A stretch of DNA of 64,000 nucleotides from Bin125 sp026705025 (GTDB lineage: Bacteria > Chloroflexota > Dehalococcoidia > Bin125), in NCBI GenBank assembly GCA_026705025.1, contig JAPPBN010000004.1, positions 1-64,000 on the forward strand. Reading direction: 5' to 3'. Of this stretch, positions 8,054-16,960 are shown piece by piece. Positions within the stretch are counted from its first letter, which is position 1. Each line of letters opens with the position of its first letter. The notes under the pieces were generated by a model. It saw only the letters and a program-made list of their open reading frames with translations, searched no databases and was not told where the DNA came from. Made by a program: the position numbers and the translations under genes.

Positions 8054-9361
8054 TCAGAACCGAAGCAACTCGCCGAAACGCTCCGCCTCACCGGACGGCC
8101 CGACCACCGCCAGCCGCAATTCATCCTCACGCAGATACTGATTGGCCAACCGCGCGACGTCCTCAGTCGTCACGGCCTGGTAGCGCTCGTTCACTTCGTC
8201 AACAGATTTGACTTCGTCGTGCAGCAGCGCCTGGCCTCCATTCCACGCCGAGACAGCCCGTGAATCCTCCATCCCCATCAGCATCCGGCCCGCGGCCAAC
8301 CGGCGAGCGCGATCCAACTCCTCCTCCGGCACCCCGTCCCGCATCCGCGACAATTCGCCCAGGGTCGCTCCCAACGCCTCTTCGACGTTCTCAGGGTCGA
8401 CGCCCATCGATACCTGCAACACGCCCGAGTCGCGCAACAGCGCCAGCGACGCGTGCACGTCGTAGACCAGTCCCAGTTCTTCGCGCACCTTGAGGAACAG
8501 GCGTGAACTCATTCCGTCGCCAAGCATCGCTGTCAAAAGTCCCAGCGCGTGACGATCGGGATGGCGCGACGTCAGCGCCGGTACTCCGATACTGATCTGC
8601 GCTTGCTCCGTGTCCTTGATTCGGACCGAGACGCGCTCTCCGTCGCTGCTCAAGGGCGCATCACGCGGTACGCCTGCATCGGCCGGCGACCAATTCGCAG
8701 TCAACTCCGAGATACGAGCCAACACCAGGTCCGGATCGATCTCGCCCGCCACCGACACCAGCGCGTTGCCCGGGGAGTACTGCGATTGCCAGTAGGAGAC
8801 GGCATCGTCGTAGGGAATCGACTGCACCGACTCCGGAGTCCCGGCGATATCGCGACCCAACGGCGTCCCGCGCCAGAGCACTTCCGAAAGCAGCTCGGCC
8901 ACCAACTGGTAGGGAGAATCCTCGACCTGAGCCAGCTCCTCCAGGATGACCGAGCGCTCCTTCTCAAGCTCTTCCCGCTTGAGCCTGGGTCGCGACACCA
9001 TGTCGACGATCACGTCGACGGCCGTCTTCCAGTCGGGACCGGGCACTTTGGCGTAGTAGACCGTCAGCTCCCGATCGGTCCCGGCATTGATGTAACCGCC
9101 CACTCCTTCGATGGCGGTTGAGATATCGGCTGCCGTGGGATGCAGCTCCGAACCCTTGAACACGCAGTGCTCAACCATGTGCGAGACGCCGGCAAGCTCG
9201 TCGCGTTCGTACTGGGAGCCGGCTCCGACGTAGAGCGACACGGAGGCCGAACGCGCCGAGGCCATCGGCGCGCAGAGCACCCGGAGGCCGTTGTCCAGAA
9301 CTGTGATCTGAGGCGCGCCGTCGCCGTTGGCTATTGCGGCCGCCACTACTCCACGCCCCAC
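8054..9361 (-). CDS. M16 family zinc metallopeptidase
   Basis: Pitrilysin-type protease of 435 residues, close to the processing-peptidase-like single-chain bacterial members (YmxG/PqqL type). The inverted zinc motif HxxEH is at H61-M-V-E64-H65, and a third ligand is likely in the VILEEL block near residue 141. N- and C-terminal M16 domains are both present. No signal peptide is seen, so it is probably cytosolic. Its start overlaps the end of the upstream metallo-beta-lactamase-fold gene by 16 nt, which indicates a two-gene operon. In many bacteria such a protease follows pnp; that is not the case here. Substrates are probably peptides, but this is inference. Confidence 0.9.
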   Translation of the reverse strand: MGRGVVAAAIANGDGAPQITVLDNGLRVLCAPMASARSASVSLYVGAGSQYERDELAGVSHMVEHCVFKGSELHPTAADISTAIEGVGGYINAGTDRELTVYYAKVPGPDWKTAVDVIVDMVSRPRLKREELEKERSVILEELAQVEDSPYQLVAELLSEVLWRGTPLGRDIAGTPESVQSIPYDDAVSYWQSQYSPGNALVSVAGEIDPDLVLARISELTANWSPADAGVPRDAPLSSDGERVSVRIKDTEQAQISIGVPALTSRHPDRHALGLLTAMLGDGMSSRLFLKVREELGLVYDVHASLALLRDSGVLQVSMGVDPENVEEALGATLGELSRMRDGVPEEELDRARRLAAGRMLMGMEDSRAVSAWNGGQALLHDEVKSVDEVNERYQAVTTEDVARLANQYLREDELRLAVVGPSGEAERFGELLRF

Positions 9362-10065
9362 GTTGTGTCGCCCGAGGCGTCGTCGCGCACGATTGAGTGC
9401 GCCATCGCTCCCTGGACGAACTCGTCGATCGACGCGCCAATCGTGGTGTCGTCGCCGTGGCCGTTGAAGGTCATGGTGTCCGCGGGCAGGCCATAGAGCT
9501 GTGTCACGATTGAGCGCACCTCCTGGGTCACCTGCGGCATGCCGCGAGTGTTGCCCGGCCCACCCGGAAAGAGGGTGTCACCGACGACGCAGTACGGGTC
9601 GTCGGAGTCCGCAATGTAGTAGGAAACCGAGCCGGTGGTGTGTCCTGGGGTGTGCAACACTTCTAGCTCGTTGTCGCCCAGGAGGATCGTTTCGCCGCCT
9701 TGCAGATGGATGTCGATGTCGAGGTCCGTCTCCAGCCACGGATGCTGTTCGTCGGCGACCGTATCCGAGACGTGCATGTAGTACGGCACATTCGGACCCA
9801 GCCGCTCGCGCAGTTCGTGGTACGACTTGATGTGATCGGGATGCGAATGTGTGAAGAGGACCATCTTCGGCGAGGCGCCCGACTGCTCAACCCCGGCCAA
9901 GACCAGTTCGTGCTGCGCCACGGCGTCGATGATCGCCGCGTCGCCGGTGCCTTTGTCCACCAACAGGAAGGCGTTGTTCTCAAACGGGCCCCACGACATC
10001 TGCATCACCACCACCCGCGAATACACTCGCAGGAAGCGCGATTCCGCGTGCAGTTGCAAACTCAC
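9346..10065 (-). CDS. Metallo-beta-lactamase-fold hydrolase (glyoxalase II-like)
   Basis: 239-residue MBL-fold enzyme. The zinc motif H73-S-H75-P-D77-H78 is intact. The downstream histidine block HTPGHTTGS and the aspartate in VVGDTLF complete a binuclear site. The family hydrolyses thioesters, lactones or related bonds. The spacing and absence of a substrate-specific C-terminal domain leave hydroxyacylglutathione-hydrolase-like as the nearest label. It is the first gene of an operon with the M16 protease and is divergent from lysA across a 65-nt gap. Confidence 0.86.
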   Translation of the reverse strand: MSLQLHAESRFLRVYSRVVVMQMSWGPFENNAFLLVDKGTGDAAIIDAVAQHELVLAGVEQSGASPKMVLFTHSHPDHIKSYHELRERLGPNVPYYMHVSDTVADEQHPWLETDLDIDIHLQGGETILLGDNELEVLHTPGHTTGSVSYYIADSDDPYCVVGDTLFPGGPGNTRGMPQVTQEVRSIVTQLYGLPADTMTFNGHGDDTTIGASIDEFVQGAMAHSIVRDDASGDTTWGVE

Positions 10066-10130
10066 GACGAACTCCGATCAGTCAGCCACATGCCAACTGT
10101 TCGCAGCATAGCCAGACCGCAGGATCATTC

Positions 10131-11495
10131 ATGGCCAACCCCAGCGACAACCCCATTGCCGACCCCACTACCAATGGGGCGCCAATTGACGCGCTCGCCG
10201 ATGTGCTCCCGCTGACCGCCCGAGCGGACCGCGCGGGCGTGCTTAAGGTCGGCGGCTGCAGCGTCCGCGACCTGGCGGGCGCCTTCGGCACGCCGCTCTA
10301 CATCTATGACGAACACACGATCCGCCAAACCTGCCGCGACTATCTGCATAACTTCCAGGCTCAACTTCCGGGCGCGCGAGCTCACTACGCCGGCAAGGCC
10401 TGGCTTAGTCCCGCGTTGACCGAGATTCTGGTGGAGGAGGGCTTCGGGGTTGATGTGGTCTCGGCTGGGGAGCTGCACGTCGCGCTCGCAGGAGGCATGG
10501 ATCCTGAGCACATCGCCTTCCACGGCAACGGCAAGACGAGGGACGAGCTGCAGTACGCACTGGACAGCGGTGTGGGACGGATCATCGTCGACAACGACGA
10601 TGAACTCACGACCCTCGACGAATTGACGCGGGGCCGCGCAACCGAGCAACGGATCATGCTGCGCATCACACCCGGCGTCGACGCCCAGACGCACGCCAAG
10701 ACGACCACCGGTCTGCGCGACAGCAAGTTTGGCTTCCCGTTGCCTTCAGGGCAGGCAGAGGCGGCCCTGGTCCGAGCGCTCGAGGCGCCATTCCTCGATG
10801 TCACCGGTTTTCACATCCACCTCGGTTCGCCATTGTTCAACATCGAGCCGTACGCCGACGGCATCGCGACCATCGGCCAGTTCGCCGCCGAGATGAAGCA
10901 GCGTCATGGTTACGAATGGCGCGAGTTCTCGCCGGGCGGGGGCATGGCCTTGACCTATACGGCCGATCGCGTCGCGCCAGAGTCCGAACGCTATGCCGTG
11001 CAGATCGCCGAATCGATTCACACCGCCTGTGACACTCACGGTCTGCCCGTTCCCGACGTTCACATCGAGCCGGGTCGGTCGGTCGTGGGACGCGCGGGAG
11101 TCGCGCTTTACTCGGTCGTGAGCCGCAAGCACATTCCCGAGACCCGGGATTATGTCACCGTCGACGGTGGCATGGCTGACAACATCCGACCGGCGATGTA
11201 CGAGTCAACGTACGAAGCCGCCGCGGCAGAACAGATGAACACCGTGCCGAGCCTCGTCGCGACGGTCGCCGGCAAGTTCTGCGAGTCGGGCGATGTGCTC
11301 GTGCGCGACGCTCAGTTGCCCGCGCTCCAGCTCGGCGAGCTGATCGCGATTCCCGCAAGCGGCGCATATCAGATCGCCATGGAGAGCAACTACAATCTCG
11401 CGCTTCGTCCGGCAATCGTGATGGTCAATGACGGCGACGCCCGGCTGGTCCGCCGGCGACAGACTCTGGACGACCTGCTGCATCTGGAACTCTGA
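10131..11495 (+). CDS. lysA: Diaminopimelate decarboxylase
   Basis: PLP enzyme that decarboxylates meso-diaminopimelate to lysine. It is a fold-type III decarboxylase of 454 residues. The Schiff-base lysine is K89 in HYAGKAWL, where the family usually has YAxKAN. Other conserved blocks are FHIHLGSP, the phosphate-binding IEPGRSVVG, the catalytic-cysteine block KFCESGDVL, and the late SGAYQIAMESNYN. A 35-residue N-terminal extension precedes the usual start of homology. Its stop (TGA) shares one base with the ATG of holB, so lysA-holB-ricT is one coupled transcription unit. Confidence 0.92.
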   Translation: MANPSDNPIADPTTNGAPIDALADVLPLTARADRAGVLKVGGCSVRDLAGAFGTPLYIYDEHTIRQTCRDYLHNFQAQLPGARAHYAGKAWLSPALTEILVEEGFGVDVVSAGELHVALAGGMDPEHIAFHGNGKTRDELQYALDSGVGRIIVDNDDELTTLDELTRGRATEQRIMLRITPGVDAQTHAKTTTGLRDSKFGFPLPSGQAEAALVRALEAPFLDVTGFHIHLGSPLFNIEPYADGIATIGQFAAEMKQRHGYEWREFSPGGGMALTYTADRVAPESERYAVQIAESIHTACDTHGLPVPDVHIEPGRSVVGRAGVALYSVVSRKHIPETRDYVTVDGGMADNIRPAMYESTYEAAAAEQMNTVPSLVATVAGKFCESGDVLVRDAQLPALQLGELIAIPASGAYQIAMESNYNLALRPAIVMVNDGDARLVRRRQTLDDLLHLEL

Positions 11496-12622
11496 TGCCT
11501 GCTTCCGTGCCGACCGCCGGCCACTGGGGTCCACACTCGGATTCCCTGGCCGGGCGCACCTTGGTCGCTATGTTCGAGGCGCAGCGTCTGCCTCACGCCC
11601 TGTTGATCGCCGGCCCGGTCGGAGTCGGCAAGCGTGACCTCGCGGTCCGGATCGCGCAAGCACTCCTGTGTGACCAGCCCGAACAGCCCGGTCGAGGACC
11701 CTGCCGGACATGTCGCGCCTGCCTGCGGCTCTTCGACCCTGCACAGCCCAATCTCGATCCCCAACACACGGATGTCGAGATCATCTCAGCGGGTTCACTC
11801 TGCGCCGAGTCGGACCACGATCACCGCAACTCGCGCACGATCGGCATCTGCGTCGTCCGGCGAATTGAGCACGTTGCCACGCTGACGCCGTTCGAGGCGA
11901 GCCAGCGGGTCATGATCATCAACCCGGCCGACGCGCTGACCGCGGACGCAGCCGACGCCTTCCTGAAAACGCTCGAAGAACCGCCGGAATCCGTCTACTT
12001 CATCCTGCTGACCGGGCAAGCAGAGCAGCTTTCAGAGACCATCCGCTCGCGTTGTCGCACGCTGACGCTGGCGCCGCTGCCGGAAGACCGACTGGAGCGC
12101 TGGCTGGAACGCTGGACGTCGGAGACTGGTCTGGAACTTCCTACCGACCCGCAGCATCGCGCCGAGCTGCGCCGACTGGCGAGAGGTCGTCCGGGTTGGT
12201 TGCAGGCCAACCTGCGGGACGGCGACCCGGTGTCGCTCCGCTCGGCGCAGATCGACGACGCGATCCGCATCGCGAACGCGTCACGGGCGGAACGATTCGA
12301 ATGGGCCGAACAGATCGCGGGTCGATCGACGAACGCGCAATCGATCGACAACCTGCAGTTGATCCTCAACGCGTGGAGCGACTGGTGGCGGGACTTGTGG
12401 CTGCAACAGACCAATCAGGGCGACTCGATCGTGCATGTCTCGCAGCGCGATCGAGTCGAACGAATCGCCGCCCTGTACGATCAAGGTGCAACCAGCCGGT
12501 TTCTGGAGAAGATTCACGGCACTCGGGCGTTGATCGAACGAGGGATTACCCATGGCCTCAACGCCCGCCTCGCGCTCGACGTGTTACTCCTCAGCATCCC
12601 GACCCCCAGGGAGTCTTCATGA
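11495..12622 (+). CDS. holB: DNA polymerase III delta-prime subunit
   Basis: Clamp-loader subunit. The 375-residue protein has an AAA+ module with Walker A-like GPVGVGKR at 40-47, a four-cysteine zinc site (C59, C70, C73, C76), the block FLKTLEEPPE, and the SRC motif in IRSRCRTL near 187. Partners would be DnaX (tau/gamma) and HolA, which are not in the window. A longer-than-usual segment between the zinc site and the walker-B-like region (near 90-115) contains a histidine-rich ESDHDHRN stretch of unknown meaning. The order holB followed by ricT (yaaT) is common in Gram-positive bacteria. The stop overlaps the ricT start by 4 nt (ATGA). Confidence 0.92.
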   Translation: MPASVPTAGHWGPHSDSLAGRTLVAMFEAQRLPHALLIAGPVGVGKRDLAVRIAQALLCDQPEQPGRGPCRTCRACLRLFDPAQPNLDPQHTDVEIISAGSLCAESDHDHRNSRTIGICVVRRIEHVATLTPFEASQRVMIINPADALTADAADAFLKTLEEPPESVYFILLTGQAEQLSETIRSRCRTLTLAPLPEDRLERWLERWTSETGLELPTDPQHRAELRRLARGRPGWLQANLRDGDPVSLRSAQIDDAIRIANASRAERFEWAEQIAGRSTNAQSIDNLQLILNAWSDWWRDLWLQQTNQGDSIVHVSQRDRVERIAALYDQGATSRFLEKIHGTRALIERGITHGLNARLALDVLLLSIPTPRESS

Positions 12623-13983
12623 ACCACTTACCAGACGATGGAGCGCCGACTCAGTCGTCATCTGACAGCTCACAGGACGACCCCGCCTGTTCCAACGAGG
12701 CAACCGAGACCGAAACCACGACCGACGAACAGGTCGTGATCGGGATCAGAACCCGCGAGGCCTCACGGATCTACCACTTCTCCGCGCCTCGAGGTCAGGT
12801 GTATCCCGGTGATTATGTCGTCGTCGACCGTGCTCGGGGCGACCAGCTGGCCCGCGTCGTCACCGTCCCCGATGACGATGCTCCGGCAAACCCGATTCCG
12901 CGAGACGTTCGGCCAATCGTCCGCCTGGCCGACTCCGACGACCGTGAGCGCGCGGCCGAGCAATCGCAGCGCGCCGATTCCATCCTCCAGGAAATGCGAA
13001 CCGCTGCCGTTCGTGAAGATCTGGGGCTGTATCCGGTCGCGATCGAACTGAACCTGAGCGGTGATCGCGGCACTGCATGGTTCCAGGCGCCGGATCACGT
13101 CGACTTCCGATCCATGCTTGACGAGGTGCAGGACAAACACGATGTCCGATTGCACATGCAGCAAGCCAATCAGCGCGAGCGCGCCCGGCTCGTCGACGGC
13201 TACGACATTTGTGGGCTCAGGCTCTGTTGCTCCAGTTGGATGACGGACTTTCCCCACGTCGGCATTCGCGTGGCCAAGGACCAGGATCTGTCTCTCAATC
13301 CCGACAGTATCTCCGGCGTCTGCGGACGCCTGCTTTGTTGCCTCACATTCGAGCACGACGTCTACCGCGAAATGCGCGGCACGTTGCCGCGCGTCGGCAA
13401 GCGTGTCAGCACGCCCGCAGGCATGGGCAAGGTGATCAAGCTCAACGTCCTGCAGCAGAAGGTCACGATCGCGCTCGATGACCATCCACAGCGAGTCGAT
13501 GTTCCGGCCGACGAGATCGGCCTCGCCGTGCGAACCGAGGACGCCCCCAATCAGGCACTGGTCGAGGCGGAACAGGACAGGCAAGAGGCCGACAAGCGCG
13601 CGGCCGCCTTGCGCGAGGCCGCAGCGCCGTCCGAGCCGGCCGTCATGCCAGCGGCGCCGTCGGAGAAGCCTTTGAGGCGGCGCCGGAGGCGGTCACGCAA
13701 GGCGCAGTCCGGACGGCAGCAAGATCAGGATGGACGCGAGCAACGATCCGTCGCTCAGCCCGACTCGGGCGAACCTGAGTCGAGCGACGGACCGGCCAAG
13801 CGGCCCTCGCGGCGCCGGCGGCGACGCAAGCCGAAGGTGGTCAACCAACAGAGCGAGACCGCAACGTCGGAAACAGCAGCGACCAGCCAACCAGCCGATG
13901 GCGAACAGCGTCGGCCACGTCGCCGCCGACGCTCACGTCAGCGCGTCAATCAGCCGGATCAACCATCCGACACATCCGAGTAG
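12619..13983 (+). CDS. ricT: PSP1-domain protein RicT (YaaT), with arginine-rich tail
   Basis: 454-residue homologue of Bacillus RicT/YaaT, a PSP1-domain protein. In Bacillus it forms the iron-sulfur Y-complex with YlbF and YmcA, which helps RNase Y process mRNA. The core is recognisable from paired-cysteine blocks GLRLCCSSW and VCGRLLCCLTFEHD, with SLNPDSISG between them. About 40 acidic and polar residues precede the core. The final 130 residues are disordered, with three arginine clusters (RRRRRRSRK, SRRRRRRKPK, RRPRRRRRSR) separated by Glu/Gln/Ser-rich spacers. The ATG at 12619 is chosen because it overlaps the holB stop (ATGA) and lies just before the conserved region. The open frame extends further upstream only through holB. 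It ends 4 nt from the stop of convergent parB. Confidence 0.9.
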   Translation: MNHLPDDGAPTQSSSDSSQDDPACSNEATETETTTDEQVVIGIRTREASRIYHFSAPRGQVYPGDYVVVDRARGDQLARVVTVPDDDAPANPIPRDVRPIVRLADSDDRERAAEQSQRADSILQEMRTAAVREDLGLYPVAIELNLSGDRGTAWFQAPDHVDFRSMLDEVQDKHDVRLHMQQANQRERARLVDGYDICGLRLCCSSWMTDFPHVGIRVAKDQDLSLNPDSISGVCGRLLCCLTFEHDVYREMRGTLPRVGKRVSTPAGMGKVIKLNVLQQKVTIALDDHPQRVDVPADEIGLAVRTEDAPNQALVEAEQDRQEADKRAAALREAAAPSEPAVMPAAPSEKPLRRRRRRSRKAQSGRQQDQDGREQRSVAQPDSGEPESSDGPAKRPSRRRRRRKPKVVNQQSETATSETAATSQPADGEQRRPRRRRRSRQRVNQPDQPSDTSE

Positions 13984-13987
13984 CCGG

Positions 13988-14926
13988 CTAGATCCGAAAT
14001 TCCTCGAGTTCGTCCGACTGATCGCGGGCGACCCCCGCTATCTGCGCCGCCAGTTCGGTCAGCTGCTCTTCGTCGTACCAGTGGATCACGATGCGACCCC
14101 CGCTCGATGATCCGGTCGCCCCCGCACGAACCTCGACCCTGGTCCCCAGCGCAGATTCCAGTCGCTCCGCCGCGCCCATCATGGCCGCAGAGGGTTCCAC
14201 TCGTTGGGGAGGAGGTTTTCGGGTCGATGAGGAGAAGGCCCTCGCCGCTTCCTCGACCTGGCGAACCGTCCATCTCGCCTCGACCGCCTGCTCCGCCAGG
14301 GACTCCTGCTGGGACGTTGGCGCGGCCAACAGCGCTCGACCGTGCCCTTCGCTGAGTGCTCCAGAAGCGAGCAGATCCTGAATCGCCTGAGGCAAGCGCC
14401 TCAAGCGCAGCAGGTTTGCCACAGCAGTGCGGCTCTTGCCAACCTCGCTGGCAATGCGCTCCTGGGTCCAGCCCCAGGCCGATAGCTGTTCGAACGCGGT
14501 AGCCGTTTCAATCGGATTCAGGTCGCTGCGCTGCAGGTTCTCGACCAACGCCAGCGTGAGTCGTCCGTCGGCTTCCTCGGCGCCGGCCTGCTGGATGACG
14601 ACCGGGACGGTGTCGAGACCGGCCATGGCGGCCGCTCGCCAACGCCGCTCTCCGGCAATCAGCTCATAGCGTCCAGCTTGCTCCGGTTGAACCAGGAGCG
14701 GCTGCAGGACTCCGTGTTCGCGGATACTCGCCGCCAACTCCTGCAGCTCATGCTGGTCGAACTCCCGACGCGGCTGCGAGGGATTCGGGGCAATCGAACC
14801 GATCGGCGCCCGGGCGGTCGTATCTCCAGATGACACGGAGGGCGCGGTCGGAATCAGCGATTCCAATCCACGCGCTAGGCCACGGCGACCAGACTGAGCG
14901 CGCGTTCCCTGTTCCCTGGTCGTCAC
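13988..14926 (-). CDS. parB: Chromosome-partitioning CTPase ParB
   Basis: DNA-binding CTPase that loads at parS and slides along DNA. It is 312 residues. The N-terminal RRGLARGLESLIP segment is the usual ParA-activating region. The CTP-binding ParB/Srx domain carries GERRWRA at 92-98 and ENLQRSDLNPIE. The helix-turn-helix that reads parS follows at about 140-180 (TQERIASEVGKSRTAVANLL). The C-terminal dimerisation domain is short. The start overlaps parA by 4 nt. Two perfect parS sites lie 4-5 kb upstream in the same gene chain, so the system is complete in this window. Confidence 0.95.
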   Translation of the reverse strand: MTTREQGTRAQSGRRGLARGLESLIPTAPSVSSGDTTARAPIGSIAPNPSQPRREFDQHELQELAASIREHGVLQPLLVQPEQAGRYELIAGERRWRAAAMAGLDTVPVVIQQAGAEEADGRLTLALVENLQRSDLNPIETATAFEQLSAWGWTQERIASEVGKSRTAVANLLRLRRLPQAIQDLLASGALSEGHGRALLAAPTSQQESLAEQAVEARWTVRQVEEAARAFSSSTRKPPPQRVEPSAAMMGAAERLESALGTRVEVRAGATGSSSGGRIVIHWYDEEQLTELAAQIAGVARDQSDELEEFRI

Positions 14927-15729
14927 CGTGCGACTCCGTCCAGTGCGCCGCTTCGATAGAGCGTCGACGGCGGCAATTCCGACAGGCGATTCAACAGCTC
15001 TTCGGTCAGTTCGCGGTACGCCTCGGCGCCTCTCGAATGCGGTGCATAGTCGACGATTGGCCGTTGGTGGCTTGGCGCCTCAGACAGGCGGATCGATCGG
15101 GGGATAATCGTGTCGAACGTTGAACTGATATGCGACTTCAGTTGTGCCGCCACATCCTGGGACAGTCGCGTCCGGCTGTCATACATGGTCGCGACAACCC
15201 CGAGCAGATGCAGACCGGGATTTAGCTGCATCTGTACGCGGCGGATGGTCTCGAGCAGGGCCGAGAGCCCTTCCAGCGCCAGATATTCGCATTGCACTGG
15301 GGCGATCGCCGCATCAGAAGCAGTCAAGGCGTTGAGCGTCATCAGACCCAGGGACGGTCCGCAATCGATCAGGACGAGATCGTAGCGACCAGCGACTTCC
15401 TGGAGCGCGCTTCGCAGAACGTATTCACGTCGCTCGCGGGAGGCCAATTCAATCTCCGCGGCCACGAGATCCATGGAAGAGGGAACGGCGTCCAGTCGGG
15501 GCCAGGCGGTGGAGACGACACATCGACCCAGGTCAGCCTGGCCCAGCAGTGCGTCGTATAGAAACGTGCCCTGCGATTGCGCGCCCAGGGCCGAGGTTGC
15601 GTTGGCCTGTGCGTCGGCGTCGATGACGAGGGTGCGCCGGCCGGATTCTGCGGAGGCGGCGGCCAGATTGACAGTTGTCGTCGTCTTGCCGACTCCGCCC
15701 TTCTGGTTCGCGACCGCGACCACGCTCAC
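14923..15729 (-). CDS. parA: Chromosome-partitioning ATPase ParA (Soj)
   Basis: Deviant Walker-type ATPase. The 268-residue protein has KGGVGKTT at 10-17, with the signature lysine at 10, Walker A' DADAQANAT, and DCGPSLG. There is no N-terminal helix-turn-helix, so it is the chromosomal Soj type rather than a plasmid type Ia protein. It forms an operon with parB and follows khpB after a 78-nt gap. It should pattern the nucleoid and segregate ParB-parS complexes near the replication origin. The LSEAPSHQRPIVDYAPHSRGAEAY block is typical. Confidence 0.95.
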   Translation of the reverse strand: MSVVAVANQKGGVGKTTTTVNLAAASAESGRRTLVIDADAQANATSALGAQSQGTFLYDALLGQADLGRCVVSTAWPRLDAVPSSMDLVAAEIELASRERREYVLRSALQEVAGRYDLVLIDCGPSLGLMTLNALTASDAAIAPVQCEYLALEGLSALLETIRRVQMQLNPGLHLLGVVATMYDSRTRLSQDVAAQLKSHISSTFDTIIPRSIRLSEAPSHQRPIVDYAPHSRGAEAYRELTEELLNRLSELPPSTLYRSGALDGVAR

Positions 15730-15807
15730 GTCAACAAGCCTCCTGCAGCGCTCCAGGCTTCTCTACGCCAAGAATAACGGTCAACCTGTTACGTCGAGTC
15801 GCCCGCG

Positions 15808-16872
15808 TTAGTCGTCACGGTACAGAATTCGCACGCGACGCGAGGATCCCTCTCCGAACGACTCGGTCTTCAACTCGGGATCGTCCTGCAGCTGGAGGTG
15901 AATAATGCGTCGCTCCGCGGCCGGCATTATGCCAAGGGTGACTGGTTCGTCGCGGTCACGCACTTCGGAAGCAGCCCGCTGGGCCATTTCCACCAGGGCC
16001 GTTTCGCGGCGGCGGCGATAGCCGTCGACATCCACGGTGACTGGATTGTTGCCGTCCAGCGCTCGGCTGACGATGACGTTGACCACGTACTGCAGCGCCG
16101 CGACGTGCGCGCCGTGACGCCCGATCAGGAGGCCCAGATCCTCGTCGCCGACCGGCTTGACGTCGAGCACCGCCACGGCGTGTCCCATGCCGTCCATCGG
16201 CGTCTCGGGCTCGCGGGCTGTGACCTCGACGTCAAAGCCCAACTGATGCGCGATATCGGTCAGCACTTCAACTGCGAACTGGCGGGGATCTTCATTCGGC
16301 TCGAAGTCGGGATCGGCGAGTAGCTCAAACGGCCCAATCGGAGCGCGCGCCGGCTGACGCTCACGCGCATCGTCCTGTCTGCGCCCCCTGCCTCGTCTGC
16401 CCTGGCTTCGACGTCCACGCCCCTGGCGTGCGTCTCCGGATGGAGCCAACTGCCGAGATCGGGAGCGATGGTCGGGCTGTACTTCCTGCTGGCCTTCTTC
16501 TGTATCGATCGCATCCTGCCCAGCCGGCTCGACCACGGGACGCGAACCACTTGGGCCGCGGCCGGCAGACGAGCGACTGCTTCGCGCCGCCTGCTCCGAC
16601 CGACGGCCTGGCTCCACTTCCGTCAGATCGGAGTAGTCATCAATCTTCGGCAAGGCGGGCGGATTACCTCGGCCACGCGGTGAAGATACGCCCTGGCGGG
16701 GTGTCACGCGAACTAACGATTGCGCGTGTCCAATCCCGAAAATCCCGGTGCGGCCCTCATCGAGTACCTCGACATCCACCTGCGCTCGAGAGAGCCCCAG
16801 CCGTTGCAGGGCAAACTGAATGGCATCGTCCACCGTGCGGCCCGACTGTTCGATCGCTTCCTTGTTCGCCAT
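15808..16872 (-). CDS. khpB: RNA-binding protein KhpB (Jag/EloR)
   Basis: 354-residue cytosolic RNA-binding protein. Residues 1-58 are a Jag-N domain (FGIGHAQSLVRV at its end). A long arginine/glutamine-rich linker follows (about 60-175, including GRGRRSQGRRGRGRRQ). A KH domain carries the GxxG loop in LLIGRHGAHV, and an R3H domain ends the protein (AAERRIIHLQL). In Gram-positive bacteria it works with KhpA and affects cell elongation and division. The start is MANKEAIEQSG; an upstream in-frame codon would add 12 residues without homology. It lies 88 nt after yidC, the conserved yidC-jag arrangement. Confidence 0.93.
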   Translation of the reverse strand: MANKEAIEQSGRTVDDAIQFALQRLGLSRAQVDVEVLDEGRTGIFGIGHAQSLVRVTPRQGVSSPRGRGNPPALPKIDDYSDLTEVEPGRRSEQAARSSRSSAGRGPSGSRPVVEPAGQDAIDTEEGQQEVQPDHRSRSRQLAPSGDARQGRGRRSQGRRGRGRRQDDARERQPARAPIGPFELLADPDFEPNEDPRQFAVEVLTDIAHQLGFDVEVTAREPETPMDGMGHAVAVLDVKPVGDEDLGLLIGRHGAHVAALQYVVNVIVSRALDGNNPVTVDVDGYRRRRETALVEMAQRAASEVRDRDEPVTLGIMPAAERRIIHLQLQDDPELKTESFGEGSSRRVRILYRDD

Positions 16873-16960
16873 GACCAATTCTCCAACTAGACCACGTTTC
16901 GGGCTCAAGACCAGGGCGCTGTGCCCGGGCGGCAGTAACCCGAGAAGCTACGGAATGTGC

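Noticed and set aside
12052..12618. Upstream extension of the RicT reading frame
   Set aside because: It overlaps holB in another frame, is low-complexity Arg/Pro/Ala-rich, and a well-placed ATG with ATGA coupling exists at 12619.
15898..16323. Plus-strand open frame opposite khpB
   Set aside because: The KH and R3H domains on the minus strand are clear; the antisense frame has no family pattern.
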